Below are positions 46,088 through 53,836 of a DNA stretch of 64,000 nt, one piece after another. The DNA lies in the NCBI RefSeq assembly GCF_014650815.1, contig NZ_BMVR01000002.1:682001-746000 (forward strand), in the 5' to 3' direction. The translations under genes were made by a program, and so were the position numbers. Below the pieces are notes generated by a model that had not been told where the DNA came from, did no database searches, and worked only from the letters and a program-made list of their open reading frames with translations. The first letter of the stretch is position 1. Each line of letters starts with the position of its first letter. The DNA comes from Streptomyces flavofungini (GTDB lineage: Bacteria; Actinomycetota; Actinomycetes; Streptomycetales; Streptomycetaceae).

Positions 46088-47281
46088 TTAGCTGTCGACG
46101 GACCCGCTGGTCGAGACCGTCTGGCGGAAGAGCCACTCGGACTTCAGCTCGGCGTAGCCGGGCTTGATGACGTCATTGATCATGGCGAGGCGTTCATCGA
46201 AAGGAATGAACGCCGACTTCATGGCATTGACGGTGAACCACTGCATGTCGTCGAGCGTGTAGCCGAAGGTGCCGACCAGGTGCTCGAACTCGCGGCTCAT
46301 GCTGGTGCCGGACATCAGGCGGTTGTCGGTGTTGACGGTGGCCCGGAAGTGCAGCTTGCGGAGCAGGCCGATGGGGTGCTCGGCGTACGAGGTGGCGGCG
46401 CCGGTCTGCAGGTTCGAGCTCGGGCACAGCTCCAGCGGGATGCGCTTGTCGCGGACGTAGGAGGCGAGGCGGCCGAGCTGGACCGTGCCGTCGTCGGCGA
46501 CCTTGATGTCGTCGATGATGCGCACGCCGTGGCCGAGGCGGTCGGCGCCGCACCACTGCAGGGCCTGCCAGATCGACGGCAGGCCGAAGGCCTCACCGGC
46601 GTGGATGGTGAAGTGGTTGTTCTCCCGCTTCAGGTACTCGAACGCGTCCAGGTGCCGGGTGGGAGGGAAGCCCGCCTCGGCGCCCGCGATGTCGAAGCCG
46701 ACCACGCCCAGATCGCGGTAGCGGTTGGCGAGTTCGGCGATCTCCAGGGCGCGGGCCGCGTGCCGCATCGCGGTGAGCAGGGCGCCGACGCGGATGCGGT
46801 GGCCGTTGGCCTTGGCGCGGCGCTCGCCCTCGCGGAAGCCCTCGTTCACGGCCTCGACGACCTCTTCGAGGGTGAGGCCGCCCTCCAGGTGCTGCTCGGG
46901 GGCGTAGCGGATCTCGGCGTAGACGACGCCGTCCTCGGCCAGGTCCTCGGCGCACTCGGCGGCGACGCGGAACAGCGCCTCGCGGGTCTGCATGACGGCG
47001 CAGGTGTGCGCGAACGTCTCCAAGTACCGCTCCAGGGAGCCGGAGTCGGCCGCCTCGCGGAACCAGACGCCGAGCTTGTCGGGGTCGGTCTCGGGCAGGC
47101 CGTCGTATCCGTTCTCGCGGGCCAGCTCGACGATCGTGCCGGGGCGCAGGCCGCCGTCGAGGTGGTCGTGGAGGAGGACCTTCGGGGCGCGGCGGATCTG
47201 CTCGGGGTCGGGGGTGCCGGAGTGGCTTTCACGGCCCGGGCGGCCGCTCGCTGCGCTGATCTTGCTGGTCTGGCTCGTCAT
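46088..47281 (-). CDS. add: Adenosine deaminase, 397 aa
   Basis: Converts adenosine and deoxyadenosine to inosine and deoxyinosine. Zinc ligands: His38 and His40 in LHDHLDGG, a third His in IHAGEAFG (with the catalytic Glu), and Asp in [17 protein letters not shown] carries the catalytic His. The family length is normal. An operator of the shared palindrome type lies just upstream, and the ATG is only six bases from a -10 box, so the mRNA is likely leaderless. Its product inosine is the substrate of the phosphorylase at 21515. Confidence 0.96.
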   Translation of the reverse strand: MTSQTSKISAASGRPGRESHSGTPDPEQIRRAPKVLLHDHLDGGLRPGTIVELARENGYDGLPETDPDKLGVWFREAADSGSLERYLETFAHTCAVMQTREALFRVAAECAEDLAEDGVVYAEIRYAPEQHLEGGLTLEEVVEAVNEGFREGERRAKANGHRIRVGALLTAMRHAARALEIAELANRYRDLGVVGFDIAGAEAGFPPTRHLDAFEYLKRENNHFTIHAGEAFGLPSIWQALQWCGADRLGHGVRIIDDIKVADDGTVQLGRLASYVRDKRIPLELCPSSNLQTGAATSYAEHPIGLLRKLHFRATVNTDNRLMSGTSMSREFEHLVGTFGYTLDDMQWFTVNAMKSAFIPFDERLAMINDVIKPGYAELKSEWLFRQTVSTSGSVDS

Positions 47282-47287
47282 TTCCGC

Positions 47288-47310
47288 ACTCTAACTCCTA
47301 CGCGCGTAGA
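47288..47310 (-). promoter_or_regulatory. add: Nucleoside-regulon operator and leaderless add promoter
   Basis: The perfect palindrome CTACGCGCGTAG (47298-47309) is followed on the minus strand after 4 bases by a -10 box TAGAGT (47293-47288). The ATG comes six bases after this box. Confidence 0.8.
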
Positions 47311-47384
47311 ACTCACCGGGTCGATATGTAACAGTGACCCTGCGGACGGGTGGCATACACCATGACTTCTGACACTGTTCTGCC

Positions 47385-48146
47385 ATGGCACAGCAAGCGA
47401 CGTCCTGTCCCGTGCGCACGGCCAGGCTCGGGCGTGTGATCGGCCCCCGCCCCTCGACGGTGAGCGCGGTGGCGCTGCTGTTGCCGGGTGGGCACGAGAC
47501 GTCCGGCCGCAAGCCCTCGCCCCTCACCGGCGGGGCGATACGTTCCCTCGGGCGGACCCTCGGCCGGGCCGGGCAGGGCGACGGACTCGCCGCGCACGTC
47601 GTGCGCTACCGGGTCGCCGGGTGGAACGGCGCCGAGGCGGAGCTTGCCCGGGACGCCGAGTGGGCCGCCGACGAGGTCGTGCGGCGCTACGGCGATGTGC
47701 CCGTCTGTCTCGTCGGGGTCGACATGGGCGGGCGGGCCGCGCTGTGGGCCGCCGCGCATTCCGCCGTCAACTCCGTACTGGCGTTGGCTCCCTGGCTGCC
47801 CGAGGACGATGTGGCCGCGCCCGCCGAGCCCGTCAAGCAGCTTGCCGGGCGGCAGGTGATGATCGTGCACGGCACCAATGACGAGCGGACCGACCCTGAG
47901 CTGTCGTTCCGGCTCGCCGAGCGGGCCAAGAAGGCCAATCGGGACGTCTGCCGGTTCGAGGTGCATTCGGACGGGCATCGGCTCAGCCAGCATCACGCCG
48001 AGGTGCATGCGCTCGCCGTGAACTTCGTCCAGGGGGCCCTGTTCGGGCAGCGGTACGCCCGGCCGGTCGAGGACGCGTTGGCCGCGCCGCCGCCTTTGGG
48101 GTTACGTATGCCGCTCGCCTCCGGCTTTGGCAGGACGCTGGGCTAG
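47385..48146 (+). CDS. Alpha/beta hydrolase with Asp at the nucleophile position, 253 aa
   Basis: The fold is that of an alpha/beta hydrolase: VALLLPGGHETSG near the oxyanion site, VCLVGVDMGGRAALWAA as the nucleophile elbow, MIVHGTNDERTDP with the acid residue and SDGHRLSQ with the His. The elbow reads G-V-D-M-G, so Asp replaces the usual Ser. An Asp there is used by epoxide hydrolases and haloalkane dehalogenases, which form ester intermediates. Leu240 is coded by TTA (48102-48104), so translation depends on the bldA tRNA. It is divergent from add. Substrate unknown. Confidence 0.82.
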   Translation: MAQQATSCPVRTARLGRVIGPRPSTVSAVALLLPGGHETSGRKPSPLTGGAIRSLGRTLGRAGQGDGLAAHVVRYRVAGWNGAEAELARDAEWAADEVVRRYGDVPVCLVGVDMGGRAALWAAAHSAVNSVLALAPWLPEDDVAAPAEPVKQLAGRQVMIVHGTNDERTDPELSFRLAERAKKANRDVCRFEVHSDGHRLSQHHAEVHALAVNFVQGALFGQRYARPVEDALAAPPPLGLRMPLASGFGRTLG

Positions 48147-48177
48147 GCCGGTGTCGAGCGCGGGTGGGACCACCCGC

Positions 48178-48251
48178 CGATCGGCCTGCGGCCTCGTCGG
48201 CAAGCTCCCCCAAGCTCTGGAGGAGCAGGGGGTGCCCCCACGACGGGCGGA
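48178..48251 (-). repeat. Dispersed intergenic repeat, copy 2 (reverse orientation)
   Basis: The complement of this segment matches 6707-6780 with only scattered differences, from TCCGCCCGTCGTGGGGG to GGCCGCAGGCCGATCG. It lies 30 bases after the alpha/beta hydrolase gene. Confidence 0.65.
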
Positions 48252-48335
48252 AGCGGTGCGGCCATCTTCCACCCATGCGGGGTGATTTGGGGGCATCGGG
48301 GCCGCGCACATCGCCGGGCGCAGCACCATGAGCGC

Positions 48336-49721
48336 GTGACCAACTCCCCCCAGCACGTCGGCCTTCGCAGTGACTCTCGGTTCCAGGACATCGCTGATGC
48401 CTCCTGGTGGCGGATGGCCTCGCGGTTGCCGCAGGCGCTCGGGGCCGCTGTGCGGCTGGGGTGGGCTGCCGACCGGGGGGCCATGGGGTGGCTCGCCGGG
48501 TGCCAGTTGGCTGTGGTGGGGGCCTCGGTCGTGGGGCTCGCGGCGTTGCCGGGGGCGTTGGCGCAGTTGTTTCACGGCGGGGCGGTGGGTGAGCGGGTGG
48601 GGGCGGCCGCTCCGGCGCTGCTGGTGGTCGCGGGGGCGGCCGGGGTGCGTGCGGGGGCCGACGCGCTCGGTGTGTACGCCTCCGCCCGGCTGGCGCCGGA
48701 GGTCGCGTCCGAGGCTGATCTGCGGATTCTCGCGGCGGCGCCGCGGGTGGAGTTGGAGGCGTACGACCAACCGGGCTTCGCCGACCGGCTGCAGGCCGCG
48801 GGGCGGGGTGCGAAGGCGACCGAGAATCTGATCGCCGACGCCCAGGCGCTGCTCTCCGCGCTCGGCCAACTCGTCGCCGCCGCCACGGTCCTGGCCGTGC
48901 TCCACCCCGTACTGCTGCCGCTGCTCGTGCTCGCCGTGGTCCCCAAGGGCACCGCCGCCGTCACCACCGCGCGCATCCGGCACCGCGCCGACCACCAGAA
49001 CATCGCGGACAGTCATCTGCGGTACCTGCTCCGGCACTACGCCACCCACCAGCGCACCGCGGCCGAAGCGCGCGCCACCATCATGGCCGACGTCCTGGCG
49101 GGCTGGTACGCGGAGATCACCGGCCGGATCAAGGCCACCCACCGCCGTGCCGCCCCCCGCGTCCTGCGCGTCACCCTGCTCGGCGCCGGTCTCAGCGGCC
49201 TGATGCCCGCCTCGACGTGGGCCGCCCTCGGCTGGCTCGCCGCCGGCGGGCGCCTCGACCTCGCCCTCGCCGCCACGGCCGTCGTCGCCGTCCGCACCTC
49301 CACCGGCGCCCTGACCTCGCTGGTCCTGGCCGCCGCCCGGCTGTTCCGCACCAGCCTGTACCTGGAGGACTGGCAGGCCTTCCTGCGCCGGGCCGCCGCC
49401 CTGCGGGCCGTGCGCGGGTCCCTGCCCATCCCGGCCGGGGCGCCCGCCGAGATCCGCGCCGAGGACGTGACGTACACCTGTCCCGGCGCCACCACCCCCG
49501 CCGTCGACGGCGTCAGCCTCACCCCGCGGCGCGGTGAACTCATCGCCCTGGTCGGCGAGAACGGGTCCGGCAAGACCACCTTGTCCGCCCTGCTCACCGG
49601 GCTCCGCATCGCCTCCACCGGCACGGGCCGCTGGGACCCAGGGCCTCGCCGCGGGTCAGTTCGGCGAAGTCACCGACTTCCACCATGGCCGGGGGTTCGT
49701 ACACTTCTTCGTGCTGCATGA
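48336..49721 (+). pseudogene. Truncated ABC exporter (TMD-NBD), C-terminal half of ATPase missing
   Basis: An exporter-type ABC protein with membrane domain (about 25-330, six helices) and the start of an ATPase: the beta strand VTYTCPGATTPAVDGVSLTPRRG and the Walker A loop GENGSGKTT. After GTGRW the sequence turns to unrelated residues; the Q loop, LSGGQ signature, Walker B and H loop are all absent, so it cannot hydrolyse ATP. The break at about 49640 meets the tail of the lasso precursor on the other strand. GTG at 48336 is the probable start. It was likely the exporter of that lasso locus. Confidence 0.8.
49594..49719 (-). CDS. Lasso-peptide precursor with intact leader and destroyed core, 41 aa
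   Basis: Residues 1-23 are a standard lasso leader: MQHEEVYEPPAMVEVGDF, then AELTR, matching the Y-x-x-P-x-L/M, G and T(-2) pattern read by the B1 recognition element. The start has a perfect GGAG site 8 bases upstream. The core would begin GEALG after the Thr-Arg, but then continues PSGPCRWRRCGAR, which is the complement of the exporter gene. No Asp or Glu stands at core positions 7-9, so no macrolactam ring can close. No cyclase or protease gene is found in the window. It is the stub left by a deletion. Confidence 0.75.
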   Translation of the reverse strand: MQHEEVYEPPAMVEVGDFAELTRGEALGPSGPCRWRRCGAR

Positions 49722-49946
49722 AGGCTTCTCCTTCGTCCGCCGGTGGCATGGAACTCCACGCCGATGCGGACCGTGCCCAGGGCATTTCGACACCATGCCC
49801 CAGGGGTGCTCGTCCCACTCGATGCAGTGAAGTGAGCGGATTTCTCGCCTCGAAGGAGGCACGGGGGCGGCGCCGTGCGCGCCCGGAGCCGGGTGGCGAG
49901 GGACGGCACGGGAGGCATCCCGGGCAAGCCGAAGGGACCGCTACCG

Positions 49947-50351
49947 ATGAGTTCCGACCGCCGGGGCGGTCCCCCTAACGTGGCTGTCTCTCAAGCGCAT
50001 TCGCCGAACTTGCTGGTCATGAGCGGGCCCGTCCGCCAGGACGACATACCGCGGCTCGTCGCCGACCTGTGTGCCGTCGCGCACGCGTCCGGCGCCGCCG
50101 AGGTGATCTGCGACGTCGGCGGTATCACCACCGCCGACCTGATGACCGTGGAGGCGGTGGCGCGGCTCGGACTGGCCGCCCGCAGGGCGGGGACGGGGCT
50201 GCGGCTCCGCGGCCCCACCCCGGCCCTGTGGGCGCTGCTCCGGCTGGTCGGTCTCGCGGAGCTATGCGTCGAGGTGGAGGGGGACCCCGAAGAGCGGGAA
50301 CCACCGCTGGGTGTCGAGGAAGCAGTGGAATCCGGCGACGCGGCCCGCTGA
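49947..50351 (+). CDS. STAS-domain protein (anti-sigma factor antagonist-like), 134 aa
   Basis: A single STAS domain: strand LLVMSGPVRQDDIPRLVADLCAVA, EVICDVGGITTADLMTVEAVARLGLAARRAG with the Asp before the helix, and GLRLRGPTPALWALLRLVGL. In SpoIIAA proteins a Ser or Thr follows the Asp; here Thr-Thr-Ala-Asp occupies that loop, so phosphorylation is possible but not sure. It would bind a kinase-type anti-sigma factor, none of which is in the window. Its last 90 bases overlap, tail to tail, the sigma factor gene at 50262-51245. ATG at 49947, with AAGGGA 10 bases upstream. Confidence 0.8.
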   Translation: MSSDRRGGPPNVAVSQAHSPNLLVMSGPVRQDDIPRLVADLCAVAHASGAAEVICDVGGITTADLMTVEAVARLGLAARRAGTGLRLRGPTPALWALLRLVGLAELCVEVEGDPEEREPPLGVEEAVESGDAAR

Positions 50352-51245
50352 GATCTCGATGACCTGGATCGCCCAGGGCATGTACCCGCCGTTGTCGGGG
50401 TCGGGCTTGTACTGCGCGAAGCCCGGGGTGCCGTTGACCTCGACCGGGAGCAGCCGGGAGCCCTCGCACGGGGCGCCCATGGTCGCCATGAAGCCTGTGA
50501 TGTCCCGCGGGCCGCGCAGCCACAGGTCGAACGGGGGCATCGTCATGACCGCGTCCTCGGCGAGGAGGGCGGTGAGCGCCGCCATGTCGTACCCCTCGAA
50601 GGCCGTGACGTAGCGCTCCAGGAGCTTCTGCTGCTCGTCGTCCAGCGGGTCGGACGTCGCCGTGTCGTCGGCCGGGCGGTCGGCGAGGGTGGCGCGGGCG
50701 CGCTGGAGGGCGCTGTTGACCGAGGCGACCGTCGTGCCGAGCAGCTCGGCGACCTCGGTCGCCTTCCACGCGAGCACCTCGCGCAGGATCAGCACCGCCC
50801 GCTGTTTGGCGGGCAGTTGCTGCAGGGCGGCGATGAAGGCGAGGCGCACCGACTCCTTGGCGACGGCGGCCTCGGCGGGGTCGCCGAGGGTGGGCAGGAC
50901 CCGGCCGTCCGGTATCGGCTCCAGCCAGACGTTGTCCGCGCGGGGGGTCAGGGCCGCCTGGGCGAGGGGCGTGGAGGCGGTCAGGTCCATGGGGCGGGCG
51001 CGGCGGTTGCCCGCGTTCAGCATGTCCAGGCAGACGTTCGTCGCGATGCGGTACAGCCAGGAGCGGAGGCTGGAGCGGCCCTCGAACTTGTCGAAGCTGC
51101 GCCAGGCGCGGACCATCGTGTCCTGCACCGCGTCCTCGGCCTCGAAGGCCGAGCCCAGCATCCGATAGCAGTACCCCGTCAGCTCGACGCGGTGCTTTTC
51201 GAGCCCCGCGTCCAGTTCTGTGGTCGCCCCTGCGCTGCTACTCAT
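50262..51245 (-). CDS. ECF sigma factor with C-terminal SnoaL-like domain, 327 aa
   Basis: Sigma-70 factor of the TIGR02960 type: region 2 (about 20-90, YCYRMLGSAFEAEDAVQDTMVRAWRSF), region 4 (about 140-190, LPAKQRAVLILREVLAWKATEVAELLGTTVASVNSALQRA) and a SnoaL/NTF2-like domain of about 120 residues at the C-terminus. In such sigma factors the extra domain takes the place of a separate anti-sigma factor and regulates activity within the chain. No anti-sigma gene is adjacent, in line with this. ATG at 51245 is used; an upstream ATG at 51278 would add eleven residues. Target genes unknown. Confidence 0.92.
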   Translation of the reverse strand: MSSSAGATTELDAGLEKHRVELTGYCYRMLGSAFEAEDAVQDTMVRAWRSFDKFEGRSSLRSWLYRIATNVCLDMLNAGNRRARPMDLTASTPLAQAALTPRADNVWLEPIPDGRVLPTLGDPAEAAVAKESVRLAFIAALQQLPAKQRAVLILREVLAWKATEVAELLGTTVASVNSALQRARATLADRPADDTATSDPLDDEQQKLLERYVTAFEGYDMAALTALLAEDAVMTMPPFDLWLRGPRDITGFMATMGAPCEGSRLLPVEVNGTPGFAQYKPDPDNGGYMPWAIQVIEISAGRVAGFHCFLDTQRWFPLFGVPLHLDA

Positions 51246-51388
51246 CCCCACCCACCCCTGTGCCTGTGCGTGCCTCATGGTGCCTGCGTCTTGCCGACGC
51301 GGAATTCCCAGCACCTCGGAAGCTACCGCAGCCCACTGACAATGGCCTGCGGAGCGGCGAAAACGGCAGCTCAAAGGGGTTGTTTACG

Positions 51389-51430
51389 GTAAGGGCGCAC
51401 CGCCGGTGGACCGGCGGCGCACCCTTGCCC
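51389..51430 (-). terminator. Hairpin terminator after the MFS gene
   Basis: A near-perfect 20-bp inverted repeat with two mismatches (GGTAAGGGCGCACCGCCGGT and complement) begins 20 bases beyond the MFS stop. Confidence 0.75.
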
Positions 51431-51449
51431 GGATGCCGAAAGCCCGACG

Positions 51450-52757
51450 TCAGGCGGTGCGTGCCGTCGCCACCCGCTGCACGCGCGCCACCCGGCTCCC
51501 GTACAGCGTGATCGACACGACGCCGACGACGGCGAGGATGCCGAGGCCGACCGTGCCGCCCCAGCCGCCCGCGTGGAAGGCCATGGCGCCGAGGGTGCCG
51601 CCGAGGCTGGAGCCCACGTAGTACGCGGACTGGTACAGCGCGGAGGCCTGCGCGCGGCCCGTGGTGGCCGTGCGGCTCACCGACGAGGACGCGACCGCGT
51701 GGCCCGCGAAGAAGCCCGCGGTGATCAGGACCAGGCCGAGCAGGACCAGCAGGAGGGACGTCGACAGGGACAGCAGCAGGCCGCCCGCCGTGGTGCTCAC
51801 GGCCAGGTACAGGGCGCCGCGCCTGCCGAGCCGGGCCACCAGCTTCCCGGCCGCCGCCGACGACGCCGTACCGACGAGGTAGACGAGGAAGATCGAGCCG
51901 ATGACGCCCTGCGGGAGCGAGAACGGGGCCTCGGTGAGGCGGTAGCCGATCACCGTGTAGACCGCGCCGAAGACGGTCATGAACAGCGCGCCGATCGCGT
52001 ACAGGCGGCACAGGAGCGGGTTCGACAGGTGCGAACGGACCGTGCGGGCCAGGGACTTGGGGCTGAGCGTGCCCGGCGTGAAGTGGCGCGGGGCGGGCAG
52101 CAGCGCGCGGAAGGCCAGCGCGCCGGCCACCGCGAGCAGGCCGACCACGGCGAGCGCCCAGCGCCAGCCCCAGGCCTGCGCGGCCCAGCCCGTGACGATG
52201 CGGCCGCTCATGCCGCCGATGGAGTTGCCCGCGACGAACATGCCGATCGCGGCGACCAGCGCCTTGGGGCGGACCTCCTCCGCGAGGTACGCCATCGCGG
52301 ACGCCGGGAGTCCGGCGAGGGCCGCGCCCTGCACGGCGCGCAGCGCGATCAGTACGCCGATGTTCGGCGCGAACGGGACCAGCAGGCCCACCGCGACCGC
52401 GACCGTCAGCGAGACCGTCATCAGGGTGCGGCGTCCGAACCGCTCCGACAGGGCGCTCAGCGGCAGGACGAACAGGGCCAGCGCGCCGGTCGCCGCCGAC
52501 ACCGTCCAGCTCGCCGTGGACGCGCTCACGCCGAGGTCGGCGGAGATCAGCGGAAGCAGGGCCTGCGTGGAGTAGAGCAGCGCGAACGTGGCTACGCCCG
52601 CCAGGAAAAGGGCGAAGCTCATGCGGCGGAAGCCCGGGCCTCCCGGTGCCATGCGCGAGTCGTGCGTGGTGGTGGATTCGGTGGACTTGGAATCGGGGGA
52701 CGACGGAGTGAGGGCGACCGCGTGGGTGGCGGACGCCCCGCTACTGGCAGGAGGCAT
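51450..52757 (-). CDS. Major facilitator superfamily exporter, 435 aa
   Basis: Twelve predicted membrane helices after a 45-residue Ser/Thr-rich cytoplasmic start. The motif between helices 2 and 3 reads ALSERFGRRTLM (MFS motif A), and RAVQGAALAGLPASAMAYLAEEV fits helix 4-5 of drug:proton antiporters. It is divergent from a LysR gene with a 62-base shared promoter region, the usual set-up for an inducible exporter. The likely role is efflux of a small molecule, perhaps sugar or aromatic-type, but the substrate cannot be named. Confidence 0.9.
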   Translation of the reverse strand: MPPASSGASATHAVALTPSSPDSKSTESTTTHDSRMAPGGPGFRRMSFALFLAGVATFALLYSTQALLPLISADLGVSASTASWTVSAATGALALFVLPLSALSERFGRRTLMTVSLTVAVAVGLLVPFAPNIGVLIALRAVQGAALAGLPASAMAYLAEEVRPKALVAAIGMFVAGNSIGGMSGRIVTGWAAQAWGWRWALAVVGLLAVAGALAFRALLPAPRHFTPGTLSPKSLARTVRSHLSNPLLCRLYAIGALFMTVFGAVYTVIGYRLTEAPFSLPQGVIGSIFLVYLVGTASSAAAGKLVARLGRRGALYLAVSTTAGGLLLSLSTSLLLVLLGLVLITAGFFAGHAVASSSVSRTATTGRAQASALYQSAYYVGSSLGGTLGAMAFHAGGWGGTVGLGILAVVGVVSITLYGSRVARVQRVATARTA

Positions 52758-52777
52758 GCCACGAACGTACGACCATG

Positions 52778-52803
52778 ATTCTCATGCGTCCAATGCATGG
52801 AAT
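52778..52803. promoter_or_regulatory. Probable LysR operator
   Basis: ATTCTCATGC and GCATGGAAT form an interrupted inverted repeat (one extra base in the left arm) between the divergent MFS and LysR starts. This placement is typical of a LysR binding site that controls both genes. Confidence 0.55.
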
Positions 52804-52819
52804 CGCCATAATCGTTCCC

Positions 52820-53782
52820 ATGCAGCATCAGCAGAGGTCAGGCGGTCGCCTGTCGCAGAACAGTGACACAGAGGACACAGCTCACATCGTGCGGCTGCTC
52901 GCGCCCCGGCTCGCGTACTTCGCCGGGGCGGCCCGGACGGAGCACGTCACGCGGGCCGCGCAGGAGTTGGAGGTGCCGCAGTCGACGCTGTCGCGGGCGC
53001 TGGTGCGGCTCGAACGGGACCTGGGTGTCGAGTTGTTCGCCCGGCACGGCCGCACGGTGTCGCTGACGCCCGCCGGCCGTACGTTCCTGGCCTCGGCCGA
53101 GCGGGCGCTATCGGAGGTGGGCAAGGCGGTCGAATCGGTCCGCGCGGACGCCGACCCCACCTCCGGCAAGGTGGCCTTCGGCTTCCTCCACACCATGGGC
53201 TCCGAGACCGTCCCCGGCCTGATCCGCGCCTTCCGCGCGGACCACCCCCGCATCCGCTTCTCCCTCGTCCAGAACTACGGCGAGGCCATGCTGGACCGCC
53301 TGCGCGCCGGGGAACTCGACCTGTGCCTGACGTCCCCCGTACCCGACGCCCCCGGCCTCGTCGCCCGCCGCCTCGACGAACAGCGCCTCCGCCTCGTCGT
53401 CCCCGACGACCACCGCCTCGCCACCCGCAAACGCATCCGCCTCGCCGAGGCCGCCGACGAGGCCTTCGTGACCCTCGAACCCGGCTACGGCCTGCGCCGC
53501 ATCACCGACGACCTGTGCGCCGAGGCCGGGTTCCGGCCCCGGGTCGCCTTCGAGGGGGAGGAGGCGGAGACGCTGCGCGGGTTGGTCGCGGCGGGGCTCG
53601 GTGTGGCCCTGCTCCCGCCGCCCGCGGTGGCCCGGCCCGGGGTCGTCGAGCTCACCGTCACCGGGCAGCGGGCCGTGCGGGAGATCGGGGTGGCGTGGCT
53701 GGAGGGGCATCCGGACACGGCTCCGGTGGCGGCGTTCAAGAAGTTCCTGCTGGGGAGGAGGGGGCGACTGCTCCCGGAGTAG
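52820..53782 (+). CDS. LysR-family transcriptional regulator, 320 aa
   Basis: N-terminal helix-turn-helix (about 30-85: YFAGAARTEHVTRAAQELEVPQSTLSRALVRLERDLGVELFARHGRTV) and a periplasmic-binding-protein-like effector domain (about 110-310). The gene is head to head with the MFS exporter, which it probably activates when an inducer is present. ATG at 52820 (MQHQQRS) is chosen over an upstream ATG at 52775, which would overlap the operator. Effector unknown. The gene ends before a hairpin shared with deoA. Confidence 0.92.
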   Translation: MQHQQRSGGRLSQNSDTEDTAHIVRLLAPRLAYFAGAARTEHVTRAAQELEVPQSTLSRALVRLERDLGVELFARHGRTVSLTPAGRTFLASAERALSEVGKAVESVRADADPTSGKVAFGFLHTMGSETVPGLIRAFRADHPRIRFSLVQNYGEAMLDRLRAGELDLCLTSPVPDAPGLVARRLDEQRLRLVVPDDHRLATRKRIRLAEAADEAFVTLEPGYGLRRITDDLCAEAGFRPRVAFEGEEAETLRGLVAAGLGVALLPPPAVARPGVVELTVTGQRAVREIGVAWLEGHPDTAPVAAFKKFLLGRRGRLLPE

Positions 53783-53813
53783 GCGGGGCGCCCCTCCTCG
53801 GGGGACGCCCCCG
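53783..53813. terminator. Bidirectional hairpin between LysR gene and deoA
   Basis: GCGGGGCG and CGCCCCCGC arms with an interrupted stem and GC-rich loop occupy the 54-base gap between converging genes. Confidence 0.55.
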
Positions 53814-53836
53814 CCCGGCGTCCAGGACGAGGCCGG

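Noticed and set aside
49594..49719. Functional lasso peptide
   Set aside because: The residues after GEALG are the complement of the exporter gene; no ring-closing Asp or Glu at positions 7-9, and no maturation genes are present.
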